NCBI GenBank assembly: GCA_004802725.1
Contig: SGPM01000072.1
Coordinates: 29,787-93,786 of the forward strand
Source of the DNA: Antrodiella citrinella
Taxonomy: Eukaryota > Basidiomycota > Agaricomycetes > Polyporales > Steccherinaceae
Direction of reading: 5' to 3'
Length of the DNA stretch: 64,000 nucleotides
The notes under the pieces were generated by a model, which saw nothing but the letters and a program-made list of their open reading frames with translations, was not told the DNA's origin and searched no databases. The position numbers and the translations under genes are program-made. Of this stretch, positions 22,494 to 34,171 are shown one piece after another; positions within the stretch are counted from its first letter, which is position 1; each line of letters opens with the position of its first letter.

Positions 22494-24311
22494 TCAACTG
22501 AACAGTTGTTTGATAGGTCTGGAGGGCGTGCCCGACTGCTTTGTAAAGTTCACCAACACCCACAACTTGAGCATTGAACAACTAGCACAAAAACTTTTAA
22601 ATAAATGCGAAGAAACAAGAGTATAAGAATTCACTGAGGAATTTAGCCCAGAATCGAGAGCCTCGCATATATGTATGAGGTCAGAGCGAATAGGACCTAC
22701 GGTCCCAGCCAGGCTTGGCACACGTGCGAACAGATCCTTCAAGCTGATATTTGCGCCGAGCAGTCTGGCATTCAGCTCTTTGATGGAAGGGAGGTTGACC
22801 AACAGATTTTCGCGTTCAGATGCGACACTTTCGAGCTTCGTCTCGAGGTCTGGAAATAGCTATGAATTGCGTATCATCACATGAAGAATTCAATGCCGTA
22901 CCTGACTGCCAACTTCTCTCTCAAGAGTTCAGTCACCAGGTCTGCAGATACCGATGTATCATGAATGCAAGCAAGCTACATTAATGACGCTGTTAAGTGG
23001 ACAACCGCTACATATGGGGTGAACTTACGAGCTTGCTGAGCCAGACTTGAGGGCAGGTAGCCGCCAGCACAGGAAATTCCAACGGTTTCGTGCACGGCTC
23101 TTGTCCCGTAAGGTAGGCCCGAGTCAGAGATGACTACTATCACATGATATTCACGTGATGTTTTCGATGACTTCCAACTCGCAGCAGGCACAAGTGGTTA
23201 CACCACTCATCCCGGGCATGTAGCAGCCTACCATTTACATGTATTGTGGTCGTTGGTTGGAAGTGAAGTTGCGTTGTTGTGGCCGGAGAGGCCCGTGTGA
23301 CTTTCACGTGATGTAGTCGTCTCTGACTCGGGCCTACCTTACATACAAAATCCCAAGAGCAACGGCGAAGATTTGAACCTGGATTCACGGACGAAGATAT
23401 GAGATGTGATACGCAGAATTGATACATGCGAGCATATCATTGTACCCTGTGAAGGAAACTGCACGGTACACAGTGGCTCAGATATCATTATGAAACGGAA
23501 AATGAGCAAGAACGTACTCTGCATATGTTGCTTGAAGATTCACCATAGTTTGATCTACATCCTGCAAATTCTGTACCTCGACATCGAGCTTCCACTTACT
23601 GATAAATGTTGTCCACTGGTTGACAACATTATTCACATCCTGTATCAAGCTTTGCGCGTTTTGAAACAAATTGGATGGAGCACTACTGTCGAGTACCTAT
23701 CGTGTACAGTCAATGACGAATATGGTTCAAATAACTACGTCAACAACACACCTGCACATATTGTTGAAGTTCTTCCGTCTTGTCTTGTGTAGAAACGTCA
23801 TTCTCTGTCAGAAAGTCCAGAAAATTTGAGGTGAAGTCTGTCAATGGAAAAAGGTAAGTGTTGAGCACGATGATGTATTGGCAATCCAACCTTTGACGCG
23901 TCCTTCCGCTGATCCGACTTGTTCGCGAGACGACCATAGGAGGTGCACTAATGTCTGCAAACCCATCGAAACGAGTTTAGATGGTACAGAAAACATTGTA
24001 TTGCATTCTTGACGGTGCTTATCCCATTCCGTCCTCAGTGTGGTGATATCCTGTTTCGCCGCTGACGATAAGCTGCTGTCCGCTTGCACTCTTTTGAAGA
24101 TTGCAGATATGTTGAAGAAACTCTGGTCAATCGTAAAGCCCTGCTCAGAAAGGTGCTGGGCGCCCGCAGCGACATCTTTGGCAGACCGCGAGACATCCGT
24201 CCCCAATTTGCTGATCAGATTTGTCTTCTCACTATTGGTAAGCGTGGGAGGGCTTTGGGTCAGTTGTTGAAGTTTGTCGTGAGTCGAAGAGTACTGCGCG
24301 AGTATAGACAT
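22494..24311 (-). CDS. Helical protein of unknown function, interrupted by a small inverted-repeat element
   Basis: The start at 24309-24311 gives MSILAQYSSTHDKLQQLTQS. The first exon is long and helical, with heptad-like stretches (SRSAKDVAAGAQHLSEQGFT, FKRVQADSSLSSAAKQDITT). Later exons include FTSNFLDFLTENDVSTQDKT, NAQSLIQDVNNVVNQWTTFI and QNLQDVDQTMVNLQATYAEY. After about 23520 comes a hydrophobic stretch (IFAVALGILY), then the element at 23111-23339, then AVHETVGISCAGGYLPSSLA. The final exons hold ETKLESVASERENLLVNLPS and LFARVPSLAGTVGPIRSDL. So: long helices, one hydrophobic segment in the middle, long helices again. I do not recognise the family and give no function. The 3' end and the exons near the element are uncertain; it may be a disrupted gene. 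Confidence 0.55.
23111..23339. mobile_element. Short inverted-repeat element (MITE-like), TA-flanked
   Basis: The 229-bp element starts AGGTAGGCCCGAGTCAGAGA and ends with the reverse complement of the same 20 bases. Similarity continues inward about 20 more bases, with TCAC(A/G)TGA in both arms. TA flanks both ends (23109-23110 and 23340-23341), as for a TA target duplication of Tc1/mariner-like elements. It has no coding capacity. It lies inside the helical-protein gene. Confidence 0.8.
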
Positions 24312-24647
24312 TGTCAATAGCTATATGTGTACGGCGAGGGGAGGATCGGATGGACGCACATCAACCTTATGCTAGTTTGACTCGCCTTTTGAGTGGACGG
24401 ACAGCACAGCAAAGCGCTCTCCTTGACAGAGAAGCCGACGCACCAAACACAACACGGTTCCAGGATTCTGTGTGTGTCGTTTGATCAGATAGTAAGAGAC
24501 TGCGCAATGGTACTCCTACTGGACATGCATAGAAACATATCAGTGTCATTTTTTCCAGGATTCAGTGATCGATGAGCCTTGGCAGCAATAAATGTCAAGC
24601 CGCAACATCCTATGATGTCTCACTTGACGATTCTCGACGGTGGCGTG

Positions 24648-25206
24648 TGTTGTGTATCCATACTTATCTCCTCATGATTAGATATCTTCCTCACGCAATA
24701 CGCCTCGCGCCTCAATGTTTCGGCCATTCGGGCATGCTCCTTCTTGAATCTTCCATCGCCTCCTCTCGGGCTTCGGCCATACAACTCAATGACTCCCAAA
24801 GACTTGTCTGTATAACAAATGTACTTACTAGAAGGATCTGGAAGACAGCCTCATACATGTATATAAAGACTCCTTCTTCGTCCAACAAATCATCTCACTC
24901 AATCTATAAACCTTTCCCCCTTACACTCTGCGTGATAAGGACTGATTAGCTGTTCTAAGTACAGTAAGTAAGATACTACTGTACGCGTACTCGAACGATC
25001 CTAAGAAGCAAGTCACTCTTAGTATCTAACTCGAGTTCAGCAGCTTCGGTTTAAAGATCTTTCATTCTCTCTCTCTAACTAAGACATTAGCGAGATCTCG
25101 GATTAGATAAGAACTCTGAATCGTGAACTACATACGTCTACGCTAAACTACTCTGTCTCGTACAGTTACGATCTTAGCTAGACTCGCATTCCGCACGTTC
25201 ACAACA
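24648..25206 (+). mobile_element. Solo LTR of a retrotransposon (copia-like by appearance)
   Basis: The 559-bp segment starts TGTTGTG and ends CACAACA, a perfect 7-base inverted terminus of the TG...CA type. The flanks are GCGTG (left) and GCATG (right), a 5-base target duplication with one difference. Inside, TATATAAAG at about 24858 is followed by a typical transcription-start region. No primer-binding site or internal coding region follows, so it is read as a solo LTR. The gene-less TATA promoter here is thereby explained. Confidence 0.65.
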
Positions 25207-25888
25207 GCATGAAGATACAAATGCTGCATGTCTTGCGAGATGTTGGTTGGGTATTAGGTCGGATACGTCTAATTGGATCTCGTGCAAAGCTTGGACCAAC
25301 ATGCATTAAGAGGACCCCAAGTGCGTAGTTGCATTCTGTGAGAGAAATTGTGGGTCACAGGTGGAGTCACAAGCGAGAAAAAGTATTGGGATGGAAGGTC
25401 CTGGTCCCTACGGACATGGGGACCGAGAGCAGGGTAGGTCCATGACGGTCATGGACAAACCGAGGAGACGCGGCTTATTGAGACTGTCACTCAAAAGCAG
25501 CCACGTATTCGTATACACAGCACACCCTGCATTCAATGATGTCAATCATAGATAGAGCACAGAGGCTGTAGCCACGTACCAGAGGGTCTCGTCTCTTCTG
25601 TATTCCAGTGGCCTTAGCGACTCGGAGCCTGATGTGACGTTGAAGAATGCAGTTGATATACAAGAATAATGGAGAGAGAAACTGAGTCAGAGACGACCTT
25701 GGCAAGCATGAGTGCAACTTTCGACAGGGAGAATATGTCACTCGGAGCTCATCTAGCCTCTAGTGAGAGTTTGCCACCGTTGTGCGTATTGCTGTTGTCC
25801 GTACTGCAAAGAAAAAAGATACCGTAATTGATGCAAAGGAGTTAGGCGTTATCCTGAAATATAAAAAGTTGCAACATGAAAGCAGGTA
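25207..25888. other. Intergenic between mobile elements
   Basis: No gene recognised between the solo LTR and the TA-flanked element. Confidence 0.5.
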
Positions 25889-26528
25889 CAGTTGCAGACA
25901 ATCAAAGTCAACCAATTATTTTGCCGCCCAACCAGAGCCTCTAGAGCCAAACGGAGACCGGATTCGAACTCGGGGAGGCTGAAAGCTTCAGAAAACACAC
26001 CTCCGAGATTTTTCCCACGGGTTTTCAAAATGGCCAAATTTTTGGCGACTTTTTGTCACATATCTAGTGTTACCGGAAACCAAATCTTGGACCTGACCAG
26101 TTGTTTTCACAGTCAAAGTGATGCTTAGTACGTCGCAGCTGATGATATGGGAAGGAATAGTAATTCACTGTCAAATTGTGTTCAAGCCGGTGGTCAAGCT
26201 GTCATCGTCGGCGGGCGTCTGTTGATGACTTCCCGTTTTGAGACGCTCGAACATCGTGCATTTTCACACCGTTCTTGACAGGATCATCTTGTACTCTTGG
26301 AAAGGAGTCGATTGCGCATTTTTCCCACATTTTATCGGATTGTTTCGGTGGGTGGCCAAATTTTGAGGGTCAAATTTCTCGAAAGGGACTTTGAGGCAAA
26401 TTGGCTCGTGCAAATCAACTCCTTTGGTCCCAAATCGTCCATTTCTGCACTCAGAAATACCTCGCCGCGTCTTCGGCGCTCCAGAAAATTCGACTTCAAA
26501 ATTAGTTGACTTTGATTGTCCGCAACTG
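25889..26528. mobile_element. Non-autonomous TA-flanked element with CAGT ends (Tc1/mariner/pogo type)
   Basis: Left end CAGTTGCAGACAATCAAAGT and right end, reverse-complemented, CAGTTGCGGACAATCAAAGT; the similarity runs about 28 bases inward. TA flanks both ends (25887-25888 and 26529-26530). Ends starting CAGT with a TA target are usual for Tc1/mariner/pogo elements. The 640-bp interior has no transposase-like frame, so this is probably a deletion derivative or MITE. Confidence 0.75.
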
Positions 26529-26530
26529 TA

Positions 26531-27906
26531 CTGCGGTTGATATAAGTGGGTCGTACTACTATTGGTGCACTGTTCCACCAGATTCCGTCATCCCAAGAGT
26601 GCCTCATGTGCAGAATGCTGAGTCGATTGAACTTTGGTACGTGTGTACATCAGATAGGACCTCTAATCATTTTGGAAGCTCATTCAGTCTTCTTATAGGA
26701 GAATTATAGGTTTGTAGTGCGCGCATCTTGGCCTAACGTGGCGGCGGCCGCAAGAGTACACTGTTAAGACGGCCTTATTATCACGTACATACCACCCTAC
26801 CGTACGGAAGAATTCGAATCAGAGAGTTGTACGAAATCAAGTATGACTAAAATCGTTCTCAATGCTTCGTTGGTGACTTGATGCTGCGGTGGGGGTCCGC
26901 GATGACTCGGTATACGCGCCTTGGCTGGTAGGAGTGGTGTGTATAACACGTTTTCTCTGAATTCGTTTCGATTTTACATAACATGGTATACCGTTACTAC
27001 TCAGGATACCCACAATCTACCGTGCTCCGAACCGCTGTCGGTAAATCACGCTCGGCCGACGGTCAAGTCACTTCATTGTGGCGGCATCGGAGGGATGTGC
27101 TTCTACGATCTAGACTTTGCTTGAATGCGTGTTCAACAAGGTATCCCTCGGTGAGAGTCACGGTATGCATATTCAGGAACTCGTCTCCCCGAAAGCTACT
27201 ACTCAGTGTGCGTAGGTTGGCGCATGTGCGTTGATTACATGAATACATACAACCTTTGTAATCTGCAGGTTGCGCATGGTCAGGCTAGCGTATCAGATAG
27301 TGAGATCGCTGGTGGCGGCGGCCGTCGTAACCTGTAAGTTTGAAGCGTCCTGGTGGACTGGTCAATCTACCGTGGATGCCCAGCTGCTCGCAGCGACCGA
27401 GAGTAGCGATCGGCTTAGCTAAACTTAGTCCCGACGCTTGTGGGCGTCGGTGTGGCCTCCATGGTGAAAATAGGCGCGGACGTCGAGGTGGCTGGCTCTC
27501 TTCAACGGCGGCCTCTCGACTTCAACAACGGGCAGGCTGACCGAGTGTTGACGTCACAATCATTCGCATGGATCATCCATTGCAACTTGCAGGAAACATG
27601 GACCGTGTTGGGCAAGAGACAGACGCCGGTGTTGGTCACAATATTCCGGACGCTTTCCGACTGGACATTCTCGCCCATCCGCTCACGGCTCCGCAACAGG
27701 CGCTCGTCGTTTAGCACCACCCACCTTGTTCCGACATTTCTCACTATTCTGACTGATCACCATGTTTTGCTTGCTTGCATCTCTAGGCTGTATAAAAACA
27801 GAAGTTGCCTCATCTCCGGGACCCTCACATTCGTCGTCTTTTCTCTCTTAACCGCACACATCCCTCCAGTGGTCCCGGGCCGTCATACAGTAGCTAGTAC
27901 TAGACG
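26531..27906. other. Intergenic, upstream of the MFS gene
   Basis: No gene recognised. CTATATAAAAACAG-like sequence near 27788 (TATAAAAA) lies about 115 bases before the MFS ATG and is a plausible TATA box. GGCGGCGGCCG motifs occur at about 26741 and 27313. Confidence 0.5.
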
Positions 27907-29938
27907 ATGTCAGTTCATCACAGCTCCGACAGCTCCGACTCCGTAGGTGCAGCTTCCACTGTCGCTCCCACTCAGGACCTCGAAAAGGCTTTCGCAGACG
28001 GTCAGAACAAAGAACTCGCCCAACAAGATGTCCAGGACACCGCCATTGACAAATTCAGAGTCGAGCTGAGTCCAGAAGAGGATCCCAAAAACATGTCTGT
28101 CTTTCGAAAGTGGCTGGCGGTTCTCGTCATCAGTACCGCTGCTTTCTGCGTCACTTCGTGTTCATCGGCGGTATGAGCTTTGCATTCATAGCGCTGTCTC
28201 TATGATCCTGATCATACCATATACAGGCTGCATTCACCGAAGAAGGGACACAAATTGACTTTGGCGCCAGTACTGAGGTGGCCATCCTAGGTGTCAGTCT
28301 GTTCGTACAGGGTCTAGGTACGGCTATTTTACCTCCCACTCATACCTCGAGCTCATATGTTATCTCTACAGGTTTGGGTCCTTTATTGGCAGGGCCTCTT
28401 TCCGAGCTTTACGGCCGAAACGTCGTCTACCGTGCCTCATTCTTCCTGTTCTGGGTCTTCACCTTCCCGGTCGCCTTTGCTCCCAACATGGGTGAGCATA
28501 TTTCTTCGCATCCCTGTCTATACTGTCATTGACGCATCTCAGCGGTCTTTTTGGTTTTCCGGTGGATTACCGGCTTCTGTGGTGCCGCCTTCCTCAGTGT
28601 CGCCGGTGGAAGTATAGGTGACATGTTCGCGAATCACGAAGTCGCAACGTCAGTCTTTTGTCTACTTCCGTGCGCGTTCTGGAGCTCATCTAATTTCGTT
28701 GCAGGCCCATGGCTCTGTTCACCGTCTCGCCATTCATCGGTCCTGCGGTTGGTCCCTTGATCGCAGGGTCAGTTGCACATACAATTGTCTTGATATGATG
28801 CATAGACTAACATTCGTACAGGTTCATTACGCAGCACACTACTTGGAGATGGTTGTATCGTGTCTTCCTTATCTGGAATTTCTTGCAAGTTGTGTGTCTC
28901 ATCCTGGTATGTAATGACTCCGACTACACCGCGCCGTGATCGTCACTCACCTCTCATCTCAGTTCGTGCGTGAGACATACGCACCGGTCCTGCTCAAGTG
29001 GAAGGCTGCACGACTTCGCAAGTCCGAGAATGACTCGCGTTATTACTGTGGTCTCGATAGACATGACGGTCTTTGGGACTCCATCAAGAAGAGCTGCTAT
29101 GTTCCCTTCCGTAAGTCCCTTGCACGTCTTCTCCGCCCGTTCCAAGTCTGAAATTATACGATAGAACTCATCGTGCTCGACCGCATGGCGTTGCTGCTCG
29201 ACCTGTGGTCTGCCCTCCTCTTGGGTATCCTCTACTTGGCCTTCCAGGTTTTCCCCATCATCTTCGGTGTAGGTCACCACTTCAACACCCAGAGTGTCGG
29301 CATGAGTTTCCTCGGTATCGGCATAGGAATGGTAGTCGCGGTCGCATGCACGCCATTCTGGAACAGGTATGTCTTTACTTTACCGCAACCATACGCCACT
29401 TACTGACCTCACGCCTATAGCGTCTACCGCCGCGAGACTGAGAAACACAAAGGCTCACCACCGCCCGAGATGCGTCTCCTCATCGGGATGGTCGGCGCCG
29501 TCATCACACCCATCTCGCTTTTCTGGCTCGCATTCACGACTTACCCGCACGTGCACTGGATCGTCCCCATCATCGCGTCGGTATTCCTCGGTCTCGGGAT
29601 CGTGTTCTGCTTCACCGCCGTCTTCACCTACCTCGTTGTCGCGTACCGACCCGTGGCAGCGAGTGCTATGGCCGGCAACACGTTCATTCGTACGACGTTC
29701 GCCGCAGCGTTCCCGCTCTTCGCAGGGCAGATGTACAATAAGCTCGGCACGGTAGGCGCGACTGCACTTCTCGCCGGTTTAACGACTATTATTGCGCCAT
29801 TACCGTGAGTCACATCCTCGCCGATCTCGCGCAGTGCTTCTCATGTACTGACTAGACCATCTTCTGGTTTTCTCTAGATTCATCTTCTATCGCATAGGCG
29901 CACGACTGAGAGCTTCGTCCAAGTTCGCCGCAGCATAA
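27907..29938 (+). CDS. MFS transporter, DHA1 (drug:H+ antiporter) type
   Basis: Twelve-helix major-facilitator protein of the fungal DHA1/Tpo1-Flr1 group, which exports drugs, polyamines or other small molecules across the plasma membrane. An N-terminal acidic cytosolic tail of about 70 residues ends with ELSPEEDPKNMSVFRKWLAV. Family motifs in order: LGPLLAGPLSELYGRNVVYR (motif A), FRWITGFCGAAFLSVAGGSI, SPFIGPAVGPLIAG (motif C, antiporter type) and TQHTTWRWLYRVFLIWNFLQ, followed by the cytosolic loop (FVRETYAPVLLKWKAARLRK). The second half has YLAFQVFPIIFGVGHHFNTQ and TYLVVAYRPVAASAMAGNTF, ending FIFYRIGARLRASSKFAAA. About nine introns; first exon 27907-28170, second 28227-28317. No disruption seen. 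Substrate cannot be told from sequence. Confidence 0.9.
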
Positions 29939-30641
29939 TAACGATTCTCATGTCAAGTACCCTCTCACGATCTCCATGCATACCCCATCCAATCATCGTC
30001 TCAATCCACATCGTCTTCAAATCTTTTTTTTGGCGTTGGCAACCTGTTACCTCCCACCTATTAGTCTCGGCATCTCAAGACCTGATGGTTCATCGCATTT
30101 CTGTTTATCTGTTCTACGTTACCCTTTTCTGGTTCACGACTTATTATTGCCATGACTTTACGTGACTCGACTCTCACTCCCTTTCCTTTGCATATACCTC
30201 TTATCCACCCTCTATTCCATTCACCTCATCACACGTCTCACAAACTGCTATCTGCTATCCCGCACACAACATATGAACAGGACTCTAATCACCGTGCCAT
30301 CTCCTCCATCACATCATCTCCATAACGTCTAACAGTCATCTTACGCATCGCTGGTGGACCTCCAATAAATTCGATTGCAGACTGAGGGTCGGAGGCATGG
30401 GCCTTAATAGTCACTTTGTCTTTGGTTGATGTATCCATTTCACCTTTACTACGTTAACGTACACCTGTCGTAGACTTCGCAATCGAACGTGGCTCGGAAG
30501 AATAGCCAAATACCTATACCTATCTGGATTGTGTGCGACGTATATACGAAACTCAACAACAGGAGTGACAAAAACAATCGATAGATATAACGAAACCTCC
30601 ATGGTATCAAGTACAGCTCATACATAGTGTGTGTATCATCA
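29939..30641. other. Intergenic between convergent genes
   Basis: Pyrimidine-rich 3'-flank sequence between the MFS gene and the S28 peptidase gene. No gene recognised. Confidence 0.5.
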
Positions 30642-32891
30642 TCAGGCCGCGTTTGGTGCCTTGAAGTCCTTCAACCACTCTTGCACGAAATGGATCATCT
30701 CCTTGTGAATCTTCAAAATCTCCGGAGGCTCGTCCTCGATATTCTTCAGCCCGAACTCGTCGTAGTGGTGCACACCATCTGCCAAGCAAGTCGGGGTCAG
30801 TCTCATCCACATGACTTCGCTGAGCGAGGTCTCGCAGACTCCGACGTACTGGGAATTAACTTGAACGGTCTCAAAATCGTATCCTCCCGATCCTTCGCAT
30901 ACGAGCTATGCGGCGTGCACGGCTTCCACGGGTCGACCTCACCGTCGATGATCGCCAGCCTATCCGCAGCAATATCGAAGTCACCCAGCGCGTTCACGAT
31001 GGTGACGTTCGGAAATGCAGGGACCGTGAAGAATTTGCCCGGAGGGAACGCCTACAATTCAATTTCAAAAGAAAAATCTCCGCCGATCAATAACGTGAAC
31101 CTGCAGCAGAGAATTTGGAAGTAGACGCAAAAGCGCCGTGTGCGCACCTGTCTGCAGATCATGGACTCGTACTCCAGTGTGAGGAGCTTGGACACGATCC
31201 TGGGATGGTCTGGGTCCGGCGGCGCGGTGGTGAAGTACCCCCATTCTGTACACACCTGGAATGTCCAGAGTCGCCAAGTATCGAAGATGCTGAATTCTTG
31301 GAACTTCTCGTCGTCGAAGGTTCCGAAGCACTGTACCGCCGAACGAGATCAGTAGATAAGTTGGTCCGCAGCTACTTAGGACGAGCGGTAGAATAGTACC
31401 TTTTCGACGCCGTCTTCCTCAGGACATTGAGAGACGAATTTCTATACAAGGGTGGTTGGTTGGTTGTGGGGCGCTTCGCAGAAATCGGAAGTTCATACCT
31501 CCTTGATATATTGTGCATAGTTAAGCACTGCTAGAGATATTTCAATACCGGAAGGCAGGGTCACCATGTCGGTCTCATGGTTGTAGAAGAGGGTTTCGTT
31601 GAGGTCCATGCGAGGCATGATAGGCCTGTCCAGGGCAGCGCAGAACTGATCAAACTCTGTGCTTCCAACCGCCGGATCCCAGTTCTTTGCTTGCCAGTTA
31701 CCAATCGGGTCCTGACCACACCGTACAAATCAGTAACCACAAAAATATGAAAATCCCTTGCATGAACTCACCGCGAGAAGAGCTACGAAATCTTCATCAT
31801 GCTGCAACTCGCCGAGACCAAACAACTGCTTCAGCGGTGTGCGCAAGCCCGTCTCGAGAAGGTGATCGATAGCTTTGATAGACTTTTCCAAGTGCTTCGA
31901 GCACTTAGGGTCTGCAGCCTTCCGGATGATTTCCGCGTATTCCCAATTGATTATACTTGCGTGGGTGACGCCGCTGGATGCTATGGCGCCGTACACCAAG
32001 TCCGGGTAGAGAACTCGCATATGAGCTGCCCGAGCGCCCGCATACGAACCCTAGATGGACACAGCGGTGTCAGTGAGGGCGCGTGTGTTGACAGGAAGAC
32101 GCGGTCCTACCCCGTAGTATATCCAGGGAGTGTTTGGCGCGGTCAAGTCTTCGCCAATTCCAGGAAACTTGACGTTGGCCATAAAGTTGGCCGAGTCCTG
32201 GAGGGACTGTGAATTGTTCAGGAAACTGTATAACGCGTCTGAAACAACATTGAAATTTCAACAGTGCTCGCATGCACCTACCGGAGACTATCGGTAGTCA
32301 AGTCATGCGCAGGACGGGAAGTTCCTATGTAGAGGTCAGTCTCATCCGATATAATTGAATTGAGAGGTCAAGATATATGTACCATAGTATCTGTGTCACG
32401 CGATTGAGCTTGGTTTAGCAGCAAAATGGTTGATAAGCTGACCTGTGCTCAAGAACAACACCGACACCTCCAGTCGCCTTCGCCAGTATATCCACGATTC
32501 CGGTATCCAAGAACGGCATCCTGTCATATCCGTTGGTTTCTCCTCCATCGAGCACGATGACCGGTGCACCGGTGTTGGGACGATAATGACGCGTGTTGAT
32601 CCAGTACCGCTGCCTCCAATGCCGGGTAATGCTTGGGTCAAAGTGATCGACCGGTTGTTTGAACCAGTGTCCAATGAACGGAAACGGGGCATCAGAGCCT
32701 TCTGGGTCTTCTGACAGTACCGTCTGAGATCCGTCAAAGCTGGCTTCGAGCTTGGTGTTGGAAGACTTTGCGTTACGCTGCTTGAGCTTCCAGAGGTTGA
32801 CTCCTTGCCCACCCATGAAGCGACCAGACGCGATGACGCTTTGAGTGAGGAGCAGCGCAAGCCATAGGGCTGTTACGAGCTTCAACGCCAT
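30642..32891 (-). CDS. Serine peptidase family S28 (lysosomal Pro-X carboxypeptidase-like), secreted
   Basis: Starts at the ATG at 32889-32891 with a signal peptide (MALKLVTALWLALLLTQSVI). Next come the S28 marks: WFKQPVDHFDPS, RYWINTRHYRPNTGAPVIVL, GVGVVLEHRYYGTSRP, and the nucleophile box GGSYAGARAAHMRVLYPDLV. Then YGAIASSGVTHASIINWEYA. The aspartate lies in IIDGEVDPWKPC and the histidine in LADGVHHYDEFGLK, so all three catalytic residues are present. The C-terminus is FVQEWLKDFKAPNAA. About ten short introns. Family members cleave after proline, or are tripeptidyl-type exopeptidases, at acid pH; in fungi they are secreted or vacuolar. Divergent from the NAD(P)HX epimerase gene with 180 bases between starts. 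Confidence 0.9.
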
Positions 32892-33071
32892 CTTGACTGT
32901 TGTCTCCGATGTCGAGGAGAAAATGTGAGGCAACCAAGAGGCAACCGCAGGGAAAGCGTGAGGACGGGAAGGACGCGTTGGCCGCAGTGTGTAGGCGGCT
33001 ACCCACGCGACGGATCACTTCAGTGCCGATCTCCGATCTCACACTCTTCACTCTTGACCACCACTACCAAC

Positions 33072-34135
33072 ATGGCTTTACGATATCTCTCTGCAAAACT
33101 TGCTCAGCAAGTCAGCAGTTCGACGAATTTGTGTCCGATCTCGAATACTGATCGCCATGTAGATTGACGAAGAGCTGATGAGTGCCACAGGTGCTTTCAG
33201 CCTCGACCAGGTGAGCTCCAATTTCGCGCCGTGCCACCGAGGAAGTCGGTATTTACCCAGATTGTACAGTTGATGGAGTTGGCTGGATTGGCCTGTGCTC
33301 AGACATTGGCAACGGTGTATAAGAAAGAGACGCATCCGCGCGTTCTGGTCTGCTGTGGACCGGGTAACCAGGGCGGAGATGGTTTGACGGCGGCTAGACA
33401 TCTTGGTGAGTACATACATGGAATTCAGTCCTTTGAGGTCGATATTCATTACATTCCCAGGCATGTTTGGATACCAACCTGTCATATGGATGCCCAAGGT
33501 ACGTCGATGTGACTTTGAGATGAAGTGACTGTTATTGAACTCTGGTTACGCAGCCAGGTTCCAAAGAAATCTACCAGGTTCGCACATATATTCGATATCC
33601 CCTTACTGAGTACTCACTGTACGATATATAGCGACTCCGTTCTCAATGTATCAACATGAAGATTCCCGTCATTGCACCAACCCAAGAGACAGACACTCTC
33701 CGAGATGCACTCGCCCGCTCCGACGTTGTCCTCGACGCGATTTTCGGGTTCTCATTCAAGCCTCCAGTCCGCGCACCGTTTGACACCGCTTTACCGCTCA
33801 TCACTGCATCCAAGCTTCCCATCGTCTCAGTTGACATCCCGTCTGGGTGGGACGTAGAAAACGGGAACGCGGAAGGCGTCGGGTTGGAGCCTGATGTCTT
33901 GGTGAGCTTAACTGCACCCAAGGAAGGTTCCAAGGAATTCAAAGGTCGACATTTCCTGGGCGGAAGATTCGTGACCAAGTACGTCGATGCCATGCACCAC
34001 GATGACTCTTCAACGAACGTTGACTTGCTCCGCAGAGCAATGGAAGAGAAATTCAATCTGAATCTTCCGGAATATCCTGGTTTTGATCAGATTGTGGAGC
34101 TGCCACAGTTAGGGGAATCCTCAGGACGATTGTAA
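33072..34135 (+). CDS. NNR1: NAD(P)H-hydrate epimerase (YjeF_N domain)
   Basis: Repairs damaged NADHX/NADPHX by interconverting R and S forms for the partner dehydratase. N-terminus [29 protein letters not shown] and then [17 protein letters not shown] are the family's opening helices. Nucleotide-binding loop: [20 protein letters not shown]. Other marks: [72 protein letters not shown]. Ends GESSGRL. Interrupted by about five short introns in the first 600 bases; the long last exon starts near 33633. Human AIBP and yeast Nnr1 are the same family. Location could be cytosol or mitochondrion; a targeting peptide is not obvious. Converges on the MYND gene that follows. Confidence 0.92.
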
Positions 34136-34171
34136 CGAGGCAGCCACGAACATTGGTGAAATGTAACGATA

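Noticed and set aside
25965..25985. GGATTCGAACTCGG, resembling a tRNA B box or its complement
   Set aside because: No A box or cloverleaf around it; it lies inside the TA-flanked element. A similar GAGTTCGAATCG at 60656 lies within the Spo71-like coding region.
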